Assembly: GCA_910577395.1 (NCBI GenBank)
Contig: CAJTLG010000008.1
Location: 1-64,000 of the forward strand
DNA length: 64,000 bases
Reading direction: 5' to 3'
Origin: an uncultured Vampirovibrio sp.
GTDB taxonomy: Bacteria > Cyanobacteriota > Vampirovibrionia > Gastranaerophilales > Gastranaerophilaceae
The number at the start of each line of letters is the position of its first letter. Positions within the stretch are counted from its first letter, which is position 1. A program made the translations under genes and the position numbers. This document shows, one piece after another, positions 23,874 to 33,500 of the stretch. Below the pieces are notes generated by a model, which had not been told where the DNA came from, did no database searches, and saw nothing but the letters and a program-made list of their open reading frames with translations.

Positions 23874-25388
23874 ATGAAAACAATTGAAATAGTGCCAAAA
23901 ATTGAAGTAGACAGTAAAGAAAAACTTGCCCTTGTGTATACGCCGGGGGTTGCAAAAAGTTCAACAGCCATAAAAGAGGATTATGACAAGGTTTTTGACC
24001 TTACAAACAGGTCTAATTCAGTGGCGGTAATATCTTTTGATTATAATGACAGCCTGAAACGCGCTGTGTATCTTAAAGAAACATACGGTGTTGATGCTTA
24101 CCCTATAGAAATAAAGGAAGATAAGCTGCCGGCAGATACTGCCGCACGCAAAAATGAGCTTGAATTTGTGATTGATAATATTATGCCAAATTTTATGGGG
24201 GTGGATAAAGCCTTAATTGAAGACGGGGGGTGGAATTCTGCGTTCGATATTCCAATTATGAGTAAGGGGTGTATACTTCCTGATGATATAAAGCCTGAAA
24301 ATCTTGAGGCGGTTGAACTTCGAAGATTGTATGGCGGGGTAATAGAAACAAAAGTGGTTGATTGTGCCGGTTTTGACATGGCGGGCGGGCATAAAAAGCC
24401 TGTGGCTATAGTTTCAGACGGCAGTGCCGTACTTGGTTTAGGGAATGTCGGGGCAGAGGCCGGATTGCCTGTAATGGAGGGTAAGGCGGTATTGTTTAAA
24501 TCTTTAGGCGGTGCGGATGCGATGCCATTATGTCTTAAAACACAGGTGCCTTCTGAAATAGAGCGCATAGTGTACCTTTTAGAGGGGTCGTTTTCAGGGA
24601 TAAATCTGGAAGATATCGGTGCGCCAAGGTGTTTTGAAATTGAAGAAAACCTTATAAAAAAGCTTGATATTCCTGTTTTTCATGATGACCAACATGGGAC
24701 CGCAATTGTTGTGCTTGCAGGGCTTTTGAACGCTATGAAGGTTGTGAATAAAAATTTAGCTGATGTTAAAGTTGTATTTTCAGGTGCAGGGGCTGCAGGG
24801 CAGGCGATAGCAAAGCTTTTAATTAAAATGCGAGAATGCCTTTCAGGCAGTAATCAAGGCGGCAAGGGTATTATAATGTTTGATAAGGCAGGAGCCGTAT
24901 ATAAGGGCAGAGCAGGAAATGACCCGAGTTTAGATAAAATGGCGGGGATGACAAATTATGAGGGATTTGATGGCACCCTAAAAGAAGGCATAAAAGGAGC
25001 TGATGTATTTATCGGGGTGAGCGCAAAAGGGGTGCTGACAGAGGATATGGTAAAAACAATGGCAGAAAATCCTGTTATATTTGCACTTGCAAACCCTGAG
25101 CCTGAAATATTACCTGATAAAGCGATTGCGGCAGGTGCAAAGATAGCTGCATCCGGCAGGAGTGATTTTAATAACCAGATAAATAATTCCCTTGTATTCC
25201 CGGGGCTTTTCAGGGGGGTAATTGATAATGATGTTAAAAAGATTGATGATAGAGTGAAAATTGAGGCTGCACTTGTATTAGCAGAGATTGTAAGTGATGA
25301 AAAACTTAATGAAAATTATATAATACCTGATGCTTTGGATAAAAAAGTACCGTTGGGGTTGCAAAAAATATTTGAGCATGTAGAATAA
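23874..25388 (+). CDS. Malic enzyme with a large internal insertion
   Basis: 504 aa. Malic-enzyme motifs are complete: YTPGVA (22-27), VAIVSDGSAVLGLGNVGAEAG (about 176-196), PVMEGKAVLF, FHDDQHGTAIVVLAGLLNA and the NAD(P) loop VVFSGAGAAGQAIAKLL. In the usual short enzymes the segment after TNRxNxVAV runs directly into VSDGTAVLGLG. Here about 120 residues (roughly 53-175) are inserted at that point, which explains the extra length over the usual 390 or so. It converts malate to pyruvate. Cofactor preference is not clear. Confidence 0.9.
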   Translation: MKTIEIVPKIEVDSKEKLALVYTPGVAKSSTAIKEDYDKVFDLTNRSNSVAVISFDYNDSLKRAVYLKETYGVDAYPIEIKEDKLPADTAARKNELEFVIDNIMPNFMGVDKALIEDGGWNSAFDIPIMSKGCILPDDIKPENLEAVELRRLYGGVIETKVVDCAGFDMAGGHKKPVAIVSDGSAVLGLGNVGAEAGLPVMEGKAVLFKSLGGADAMPLCLKTQVPSEIERIVYLLEGSFSGINLEDIGAPRCFEIEENLIKKLDIPVFHDDQHGTAIVVLAGLLNAMKVVNKNLADVKVVFSGAGAAGQAIAKLLIKMRECLSGSNQGGKGIIMFDKAGAVYKGRAGNDPSLDKMAGMTNYEGFDGTLKEGIKGADVFIGVSAKGVLTEDMVKTMAENPVIFALANPEPEILPDKAIAAGAKIAASGRSDFNNQINNSLVFPGLFRGVIDNDVKKIDDRVKIEAALVLAEIVSDEKLNENYIIPDALDKKVPLGLQKIFEHVE

Positions 25389-25534
25389 AAATGTCAGAAA
25401 TGCCATTAGTTTGGCGCCCAACATCTCAAATAGTCAAAATAGCCTATAAATAGGTGTTTTTGGTATTTTTAATTTTATTTTGGGCAGATAATAATTTACG
25501 AAATATATTTTAAAAAGCGAAAGGTAAAATAAAC

Positions 25535-26215
25535 GTGAGCGAAGAAAAAGAAATTCAAGCTGTTGAAGTTGAGAATACAGAAACCGTGGAAGTAACGGAA
25601 GAAGTTACCGAAACTGCGGCAGAAACTGTGGAAGTAGCAGCTGCGGCAGAAGAAAATGTTGAAGTACAACAGTTAAAACCCCAAAGAAAAGGGCAAAGAA
25701 GAAGAAAGATTGAAACCGTTGAACCGGTTGAATCTGAATGGAAAGAACAGGTTGTTCAAATCCGCCGTGTAACAAAAGTTGTAAAGGGCGGTAAAAAGCT
25801 TAGTTTCAGGGCAATTGTTATTGTCGGAAACAAAAAAGGACAGGTTGGTATGGGTGTAGCAAAGGCTGCAGAAGTTATTGTTGCTATTCAAAAAGCGGTA
25901 GCAGACGGCAGAAAAAACCTTATCAGTGTTCCTATCTTTAAGACAACCATTCCGCATATGATTACAGGTAGAAGTGGCGCAGGCAGTGTTGTTTTAAAAC
26001 CTGCAAGCCAAGGTACAGGTGTTATCGCCGGTGGTGCGGTTCGTGCGGTGCTTGAATTATCAGGCATTGAAAACATTTTATCTAAGTCTTTAGGTTCAAA
26101 ATCGCCTCTGAATGCTGCTAATGCAACATTAAACGCACTTAAATCTTTAAGAACATTTAAAGAAGTTGCAAATCAAAGAGGCATTTCAATGAAACAGCTT
26201 TTAGGCTCTAAGTAA
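25535..26215 (+). CDS. rpsE: 30S ribosomal protein S5 with acidic N-terminal extension
   Basis: 226 aa. The S5 core starts near residue 68 (WKEQVVQIRRVTKVVKGGKK) and continues with FRAIVIVGNKKGQVGMGVAKA and RGISMKQLLGSK. The first 67 residues are extra: a Val/Glu/Thr-rich acidic stretch and a basic PQRKGQRRRK patch. The start is GTG with AAAGG upstream. Instead of rplR, a malic enzyme lies upstream, so this is a broken spc operon beginning at rpsE. Confidence 0.95.
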   Translation: MSEEKEIQAVEVENTETVEVTEEVTETAAETVEVAAAAEENVEVQQLKPQRKGQRRRKIETVEPVESEWKEQVVQIRRVTKVVKGGKKLSFRAIVIVGNKKGQVGMGVAKAAEVIVAIQKAVADGRKNLISVPIFKTTIPHMITGRSGAGSVVLKPASQGTGVIAGGAVRAVLELSGIENILSKSLGSKSPLNAANATLNALKSLRTFKEVANQRGISMKQLLGSK

Positions 26216-26287
26216 GTTTTTTCAAGCTAAAATATCCTGTGTATTCAGGGTTTAAAATAAGTAACAAAAAGAAAAAGGTATAATAAA

Positions 26288-26473
26288 ATGGCTAAGAATG
26301 AAACAGTTAAAATAACTTTGAAAAAAAGCACAATCGGCTCTCCCGAAAAGCACACAAAAATCGTGAAAGCCCTTGGCTTAACAAAGACAAACCAGGTTGT
26401 GGAACACAATAAAACCGATATCATTATGGGTATGGTAAATAAAATCCCCCACCTTGTTGAAGTGGTAAAATAG
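26288..26473 (+). CDS. rpmD: 50S ribosomal protein L30
   Basis: 61 aa, full length. KITLKKSTIGSPEKHTKIVK and LGLTKTNQVVEHNKTDIIMG are typical. SD AAAAGG upstream. It lies between rpsE and rplO as in the standard spc order. Confidence 0.95.
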   Translation: MAKNETVKITLKKSTIGSPEKHTKIVKALGLTKTNQVVEHNKTDIIMGMVNKIPHLVEVVK

Positions 26474-26499
26474 TTTAAAAATATAAGGAATGAAATAAA

Positions 26500-26943
26500 A
26501 TGATAACATTAGAAGATTTAAAACCCGCCGAAGGCTCTGTTAAAAAATCTAAAAGAGTAGGCAGGGGCAGGTCATCAGGACACGGTAAAACATCTTGCCG
26601 AGGCCACAACGGTGAAGGCCAAAGAAGCGGCAGAACAGCTAAACGCGGTTTTGAAGGCGGACAAATGCCTGCGTTCAGACGTTTACCGAAGTTAAAAGGT
26701 TTCAATAACATTCACGCTTTAAATGTTGCTGAAATTAATGTTGGTACATTGGAAAAACTTGATGTTAAAGAAGTTGACCTTAAATACTTAAAAGAAAATA
26801 AGCTTGCACACTCTTCATCTGAAATTTTAAGAGTGCTTGGTAACGGTGAAATTAAAAAAGCAATTACCGTGAAAGCGGCTTATGTTACTGAATCTGCCAA
26901 AGAAAAAATTGAAAAAGCAGGCGGAAAAGTAGAATTAGTATAA
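26500..26943 (+). CDS. rplO: 50S ribosomal protein L15
   Basis: 147 aa, full length. The Gly/Arg-rich N-terminus KRVGRGRSSGHGKTSCRGHN and RGFEGGQMPAFRRLPKLKGF are the family signature. 26 nt after rpmD. A hairpin lies between it and secY. Confidence 0.96.
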   Translation: MITLEDLKPAEGSVKKSKRVGRGRSSGHGKTSCRGHNGEGQRSGRTAKRGFEGGQMPAFRRLPKLKGFNNIHALNVAEINVGTLEKLDVKEVDLKYLKENKLAHSSSEILRVLGNGEIKKAITVKAAYVTESAKEKIEKAGGKVELV

Positions 26944-26973
26944 TTAATCAAATTGATAAATTGAAAGTTTCTA

Positions 26974-27007
26974 AAAACCGGCCTTATATAAATAAGATGC
27001 CGGTTTT
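26974..27007 (+). terminator. Strong hairpin between rplO and secY
   Basis: AAAACCGGC (26974-26982) pairs with GCCGGTTTT (26999-27007) with an inner CTTAT/ATAAG helix. There is no long T run after it, so it may be a partial terminator or a regulatory or processing site that separates ribosomal-protein from secY expression. Confidence 0.5.
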
Positions 27008-27049
27008 AGGCTTTCGTTTAAAGGTATAAAAGGTAAAGGATAAAGACTA

Positions 27050-28390
27050 ATGCAACAAGCAAATAATGAACAAATGCTCCAAAGTTTAGTCAGCAATATT
27101 CAGGCAAGCGGTTTAAAACAAAAATTGATTTTTACGTTTGTGATTATTGCACTGTTTCGTTTTGGTGCGCAGCTCCCTATTTTTGGTATAAACAATGAAA
27201 TTTTTCAGGCCCTTGCTGCCGGCAACAATATGATAGGTTTTCTTGATTTGTTTTCAGGCGGTGCTTTAGGGAAGGTTTCAATATTTGCACTGGGTATCGG
27301 GCCTTATATTACAGCCTCAATTATAATGCAGCTTTTAGCAGTTATTATCCCTTATCTTGAAAATCTGCAAAAAGAAGAAGGAGAGGCCGGCAGGCGGAAA
27401 ATACAGCAGCTTACAAGGCAGTTTACCGTTATACTTGCGTTTTTCCAATCTTTTGTATTTGTAACAATTTTATCAAAACTTCCCGGTTCCATTATGTTTG
27501 CAAATAAGCCCCTGTTTTTTATAGGGTCAATGGTTGCGCTTACAGCCGGTGCGGTTATGGTTATGTGGCTTGCGGAATTGATAACGGAAAAGGGTATTGG
27601 TAACGGCGGTTCTCTTTTGATTTTTGTGGGTATTATATCAGGTATCCCATTGTATACACAAAGGACGGCTACCCTTGTATCACAAGACCCCAGGTTGCAG
27701 CTTGGTATTATGGCGCTGCTGTTAATATTTGTTGCAACGATTATATTTATTATTGTGCTTCATGATGCAATAAGAAAGGTGCCGATAGTTTCTGCAAGAC
27801 GTCAGGTGGGAAATAAAGTTTACGGCGGGCAAAATTCCAATATTCCGTTTAAATTAAACCCAGGCGGCGTTATGCCCATTATCTTTGCGGTTGCAATTTT
27901 GTTATTCCCCGCTACAATTTTAGGTTTTGTGCAGCAGATGAATGTTTCAAATCCTGCGCTTAAAAATGTTTTAGAAACTATGAGTGCGTTTTTAAATCCG
28001 TCAGGTATAAGCTATTATGTTATTTATTTCTTGCTGATTGTAGCGTTAACATTTTTCTATGCCTCAATTATTCCTAATATGCAACCAAAAGAAATTGCAA
28101 ACAACCTTAAAAAATACGGTTCCGCTATCCCCGGTGTGAAACCCGGCAAGCCGACAGCCGATAAATTGGATGAAATTTTATCAAGATTAATGTTTATAGG
28201 CGCTATTGCCCTTGGTATTATTGCATTAATACCGACTGCGGCATCTAAAATTACTGATATTACAACCCTGCAAGGGCTTGGTGCTACATCGCTTATCATT
28301 ATGGTGGGTGTGGCGCTTGATTTTATTAATCAAATCAAGACCCATATGCTTGCAAAAAATTACGAAAGCTTTTTAAAACAAGAACAATAG
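27050..28390 (+). CDS. secY: Preprotein translocase channel SecY
   Basis: 446 aa with ten TM segments. GIGPYITASIIMQLL and ITEKGIGNGGSLLIFVGII are diagnostic, and PFKLNPGGVMPIIFA lies before TM7. It forms the export channel, to which SecD/SecF (5971-8312) attach. It is followed by adk and map, the usual order. Confidence 0.97.
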   Translation: MQQANNEQMLQSLVSNIQASGLKQKLIFTFVIIALFRFGAQLPIFGINNEIFQALAAGNNMIGFLDLFSGGALGKVSIFALGIGPYITASIIMQLLAVIIPYLENLQKEEGEAGRRKIQQLTRQFTVILAFFQSFVFVTILSKLPGSIMFANKPLFFIGSMVALTAGAVMVMWLAELITEKGIGNGGSLLIFVGIISGIPLYTQRTATLVSQDPRLQLGIMALLLIFVATIIFIIVLHDAIRKVPIVSARRQVGNKVYGGQNSNIPFKLNPGGVMPIIFAVAILLFPATILGFVQQMNVSNPALKNVLETMSAFLNPSGISYYVIYFLLIVALTFFYASIIPNMQPKEIANNLKKYGSAIPGVKPGKPTADKLDEILSRLMFIGAIALGIIALIPTAASKITDITTLQGLGATSLIIMVGVALDFINQIKTHMLAKNYESFLKQEQ

Positions 28391-28409
28391 ATAAATAAAG
28401 GCGTTTTTT

Positions 28410-29072
28410 ATGAAAAAAGTTTTTATATTTTTAGGCCCTCCGGGGTGCGGTAAAGGGACTCAAACAGACAGACTTTCAAAAGAATTAAACCTGCCGCACA
28501 TTGATACAGGCTCACTTTTAAGGGAAAACATTAAAAATGAAACCGAATTTGGCAAAATTGCAAAAGGTTTTATTGATAAAGGTCAGCTTGTGCCGATTGA
28601 AGTGGTTGAATCTGTTATAAATGAAAGAATTTCAAGACCTGATTGCAAAGATGGGTATATCCTTGACGGGTTCCCAAGAAGTATAGAGCAAGCCGAAGCA
28701 CTTAAAAAGATGTGGGAAAATTCGGCACATAAATTTTCTAAGGATGAAAAGGTTGCTGTATATTTTGATATCCCGACAGATGTTCTTGTAGAAAGGCTTG
28801 TAAACAGGCGTTCCTGTCCAAAATGCGGAAAAATATACAACCTTAAAAGCTCTGTGCCAAAGGTAGAAGGCAAATGCGATATATGCAGTGTTGAACTTAT
28901 TCAAAGAAAAGATGACACAAGGGAAACTGCGCTTTTAAGGTTTGAAACATATGATAATGAAACAAAACCCCTTTTAGATTTTTATAAAAAAGAGGAGCTT
29001 TTGGTTCAGATTAATGCAAACCAAGGGATTGATGCCGTGTATGCGGAACTAAAGAAGGTATTAAATGATTAA
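28410..29072 (+). CDS. adk: Adenylate kinase, zinc-lid form
   Basis: 220 aa. P-loop FLGPPGCGKGTQTDRLSKEL, DGFPRSIEQAEAL, and a long LID with a four-cysteine zinc site (CPKCGKIY ... CDIC). It interconverts ATP, AMP and ADP. The stop overlaps map by 8 nt. Confidence 0.97.
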   Translation: MKKVFIFLGPPGCGKGTQTDRLSKELNLPHIDTGSLLRENIKNETEFGKIAKGFIDKGQLVPIEVVESVINERISRPDCKDGYILDGFPRSIEQAEALKKMWENSAHKFSKDEKVAVYFDIPTDVLVERLVNRRSCPKCGKIYNLKSSVPKVEGKCDICSVELIQRKDDTRETALLRFETYDNETKPLLDFYKKEELLVQINANQGIDAVYAELKKVLND

Positions 29073-29850
29073 TCGAAAATCAAGAGAAGAATTAAAGCTG
29101 ATGAAACACGCAGGTTCTGTTGTGGCCCTTGTTCATCAGGCGATGAAAGAGGCTGTAAAGCCAGGTATATCAACTCTTGAATTGGACGAAATTGCAGCAA
29201 AAGTTATCAAAGAAAATAAATGTATACCAACTTTTTTAGGGTATAACGGTTTCCCCGGGTGTATCTGTGCCTCAATTAATGAAGAGGTGGTGCATGGTAT
29301 CCCATCCTCAGGCCGTATATTAAAAGAGGGGGATATAATTTCAATTGATATAGGTGCTACATACAGAGGCATGGTGGGGGATTCTGCGTGGACTTATCCT
29401 GTAGGCAAGATTTCAAAAGAATATGAAGATTTGCTTAAAATTACAGAATTAGCCCTGTTTAACGGCATAGCACAAATGAAACCGGATAATATCCTGGATG
29501 ATATTTCAGGGGCGGTTGAGGATACGGCATTAGGCAAGGCTGAAAATATTCCTGCAGATTTAAAGGGCAAAAAATACGGCATTGTGAGGCAGTACGGCGG
29601 GCATGGTGTTGGCCGCAATATGCATGAAGACCCGTTTTTGTTTAATTACAGGGTTAATAATAAGACAAAGATTAAATCCGGGTATGTAATTGCTATTGAA
29701 CCTATGATAAATCTCGGAGTGGATGAGGTTGTTGTATCTGCCGCAGATAACTGGTGTGTTTCAACAGCTGATAACAAAGCATCTGCGCATTTTGAGCACA
29801 CGGTTGCCGCAACAGAAGACGGGCCTATGATTTTAACAGCGCTTGAATAG
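29065..29850 (+). CDS. map: Methionine aminopeptidase, type I
   Basis: 261 aa. Removes the initiator Met. Metal-site motifs are IISIDIGATYRGMVGDSAWT (two Asp), YGGHGVGRNMHEDPF (His) and VIAIEPMINLG and FEHTVAAT (two Glu). Last gene of rpsE-rpmD-rplO-secY-adk-map; infA, rpmJ, rpsM do not follow. It converges on the nuclease gene with 6 nt between stops. Confidence 0.97.
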   Translation: MINRKSREELKLMKHAGSVVALVHQAMKEAVKPGISTLELDEIAAKVIKENKCIPTFLGYNGFPGCICASINEEVVHGIPSSGRILKEGDIISIDIGATYRGMVGDSAWTYPVGKISKEYEDLLKITELALFNGIAQMKPDNILDDISGAVEDTALGKAENIPADLKGKKYGIVRQYGGHGVGRNMHEDPFLFNYRVNNKTKIKSGYVIAIEPMINLGVDEVVVSAADNWCVSTADNKASAHFEHTVAATEDGPMILTALE

Positions 29851-29856
29851 GCGGTG

Positions 29857-30528
29857 TTACGGCAGGCACTTGTTAACTATTATACTAATCGTTGAAAGAT
29901 AATCATATTCAGGGTTATAGGGTATTGTTACATATTCATTTTTAACAAGTGCGATATATGTGATTGAAATATCCTGTGTTTTGTACAGTTTAGATGCTGC
30001 ATACAGGTAAACTATAGTCTGAATGTCATCTTCAGGATTTTTGGGTAGGTTTTGTGTTTTCCAATCATAGATTTGGATTGTATTTTGGCAGTTTTCATCT
30101 GCGTGTGGCAGGTTTTTATCAGGCATAGTTTGTAAAACCGCATCAAATCTGCCAGTAAGGTAGAATGTATTCCCTAAAACCCTTGCTGCTTGCGGATTTT
30201 TAGTGTCGGGTGGGGTGCATCTAATCAAAAAAGGTTGTTCTATTTGTATTTTGGGTGCATTTTTAAGTTTGCAGACCGCATTATATGTTTTTATTTTTTC
30301 TATAAATTCTCTATCGCTTGGAGCAAGGGCGTTTTCAATTTTTGTTATGTCAAAACCCTTTAAATAATAGCATAAATAGCTGTGCAAATTTTGTCCTGCC
30401 TTTGCGGACGGTGAAATTTTTGGTAAAAACAAACCTTCTTCGTATTTTAATTTATACTCTTCAGGGCTTGTATCAAGCAGTTTTAGTGAATTTGCGCTGA
30501 ATGTTTTTGGTGTTTTGCTATTTGACAT
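29857..30528 (-). CDS. PD-(D/E)XK nuclease, RecB/AddB-like
   Basis: 223 aa from the ATG at 30528 (an upstream in-frame start at 30570 would lie deep in the helicase gene). A RecB-type core: GRFDAVL supplies the first Asp, IYDWKTQ supplies the D-x-K pair, and DIQTIVYLYAASKLY matches the QxxxY helix. Overlaps the helicase 3' end by 11 nt, so the two are coupled. Inference: it provides the nuclease arm for the helicase in double-strand-break processing, as in AddAB/RecBCD, but as a separate polypeptide. Confidence 0.75.
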   Translation of the reverse strand: MSNSKTPKTFSANSLKLLDTSPEEYKLKYEEGLFLPKISPSAKAGQNLHSYLCYYLKGFDITKIENALAPSDREFIEKIKTYNAVCKLKNAPKIQIEQPFLIRCTPPDTKNPQAARVLGNTFYLTGRFDAVLQTMPDKNLPHADENCQNTIQIYDWKTQNLPKNPEDDIQTIVYLYAASKLYKTQDISITYIALVKNEYVTIPYNPEYDYLSTISIIVNKCLP

Positions 30529-33500
30529 TTTCCCTGCTTTCTTTTGCCGGAATGTTTGTGAGCAGGCCACTTGGGCGTTTTTCTTTTATTTTATTATAGA
30601 TTTTGTATTCTAACGCTGATGAAAGATAAAGTTTTCTTTTAGCCCGTGTTATACCGACGTATGCCAGTCTAAAGTTTTCATCCAGGATTTCCTGTTTTAA
30701 TTCATCCTCATTTTTAGGGTTGGTTTTAAGGTTTTCAATGAATTTTGAATTTTCCTTTAATTTAATACCGTCAATATCTAAAGTGAGGTTTTCAGAGTGT
30801 AATTGCGGGATAAAAACGTAATCAAACTCATCCCCTTTTGACTTGTGGAGTGTTAAAACCCGTATAGTATTGCCCTTGTCGGTTTCTGCGCTTGAAATTA
30901 AACGTATACCAGTTTTATTCGGGCGATTTTTAAGGTCGTTCAGTTTTTTAACCGTGTCTTCAAAGGTTTTATTTTGATTATAAACTTTGGATACTATCCC
31001 TGAAACAAGTGATATATTTGCCTTTTGATTGTTATCACGGGAAAAATAAAATTCTGCTGCCTTGTATGCGATTTCATAAGGGGGGCAGTTCCACATATTT
31101 AAAAAATATTTCAAATCCCAGAATATATTAAAATATTCATTATTCCCAAGGATAAACGCGGTTTTATGAGTTTCAAGGTAATCAAAAATTTCAATATCAT
31201 TTTTATAAAAGCCAAGCCCTATCAGGGTTTTAGTGCAATCCTTAACGGTATTATTGTTAAGCGGGTTATTTAAAAAGTTTAAAATAGCAAGGATAGTGTT
31301 AAATACAGGGTTTAAGCCAAGGGTGTCAGAGTTTGTTGTGATTTTTGCATTACAATTATCTGATAAAAAGCTGCTCCATTCGGATACTTCGCGGTTGCTC
31401 CTTAGAAGAACGGCTACACTAGGAGTTTTATTGGGGTTATTTTTATAAATTTTATTAATTTCAGAGAGGATAAAATCTTTTTCTTCCTTTTCTTTTTCAA
31501 ATATATTGATAACAATGCTTTTTGGGTCAACTATGTTTTTACCCTCAACAGGCATGGTGGTAACAGGCAGAAATGCACTTTCAGATACGGTTTTACCGTA
31601 GTTAATAAGTGTATTTGCAAAATCGATAATTCCTGTAGCATTTCTCATGGAATAATTCATATTTACACTTTTATTATCAGAGATGAATTTCTTAAATCCT
31701 TTAACGTCAGCGTTTGAAAATGTAGTTGTTATTGCCTGATTTACATCCCCGCAACGGATAAGGTTTTTGTGTTTATCGGATAATATTTTTATAAGTTCCT
31801 GCTGGATTTCGCTTGAATCCTGTGCTTCATCTTCAATTATAAATTTCATAAGGTTTTGATAATATTCCCTAACCCCCGCATTGCCGCGAAGGAGTGTCAG
31901 TGACAGGGATAAAAGGTCATCATAGTCTATATAGTTATTGCTTAGCAATGTGGTTTTATAGGTTTCAAGGATGCGTTTAAAAAGCGGGGACAATTTATCC
32001 GGGTTTTGGTGTTTTTGGTTTTTGTAGGCTGAAATCGCTCTTTCATAAAGTTCTGACTTAGGTAGGTCAATCCCGAGGGTTGATATTATATCTTTAACGA
32101 TTGTACCCCTTTTAATTTCATCCAAAATTTCAAAATCCACATCAAGATTTAGTTTTGTATGGTTGTTATTTTCTCTTAAAATACGCAGCGCAAGCCCATG
32201 GATAGTTGAAATATGGGGCAATTCTACAAGGCTTGGAAAATTTTCTTTGATTTTTTCTTTAAAATTTCTCGCAGCAGAATCCATAAATGTAAGCACAAAG
32301 ATATTTTCAGGTGCTGTGCCCTCATTAAGTAGTTTCATTATAAGGGCAAGCATTATTGTTGTTTTACCGGCTCCCGCAACGGCGCTTATTGCCATATTTC
32401 CTGATTTATATTTTAAAACAGGTGCCTGGTCCGGGCGGGGGGTGATTTTAAGCGGTGCTTTTTTTGTAACGACGGATAGTGTTTCATTAACAGGATTTTT
32501 AAAGAAATGGTTTATCCCTTTAAAGTTTTCAACTCCTAAAAAATCATAAATACTTGAATAAATATAGATTGTGCCTGAATTTAAAAGATAGATTTTCCTT
32601 ATAAGGCGTGCTGTTTTATCCAGTGCGCAGTTTATATTATCTTCAAGTTCAAAGGTGTGTTTTTTCCAGCTTTTTTGGAATACCCACGCATTATAAAGGG
32701 GGCCTATATCCTGTTTTACCCAGTTAGAGCTTGTTGTATCAAGCAGGAATGTGTATTTGGTGCAAATAGAATTATCGATTAATTTTTGTGCAGTGGATAC
32801 TGTTATTGCGTTGTTATCTATATTGGTGCCGGAGAGCGGGTTTTCGGATATTATTGTATGTTCAAGCTGAAGGAGCAGCTCTCTGTTTAGTATATTTTGG
32901 CTATAGCTTTCAGGGGCAGGGGTGAAGATTTCTTCAAAATCGCGTATCTGTTTTAGTAATTGGTTTATTTTATAGACGGTGTCTTTGTTTTCAGGTTTTA
33001 GCGCAATATATTTTGAAGATAGTTCATAAATTTGGGATGATAGGTTTAAATCTTTTATTTTATCTGTAATGTCTAAAAATTCTTTAATTTCAGGGATTTC
33101 TGTGTATTTATCAAAACAATCAAATATATTTTCTTCTTTAACCTCATATTCGTCAGCTATTTTAAGAGATAAATCAAAATCGGTTTTTAAAATTTCTGCC
33201 AATATCCCCCTTAAAGTATATGGGGAGATTTTTAAATTTTTATTGTTGATGATTTTTAAAATTTCCAAAATGGCTGAAATTTTTGGGTTTTTAGAAAGCT
33301 TTTCACTGCCTGAAAGGTATTGTATAGGGGCTCTAATTTTTTCAAGCTGGATTTTAAGATAATCATCAATATTTGGGGTTACAATTGCAATATCGGAAGG
33401 GTTTAATCTTAAATTGTGGTCTGAAAGAAGGGTGTTTATCTTTTCCACCGTTTTTGATATCATTTCATCCTGCCTTATAAAGCTTTCAATTTCAGAGTTT

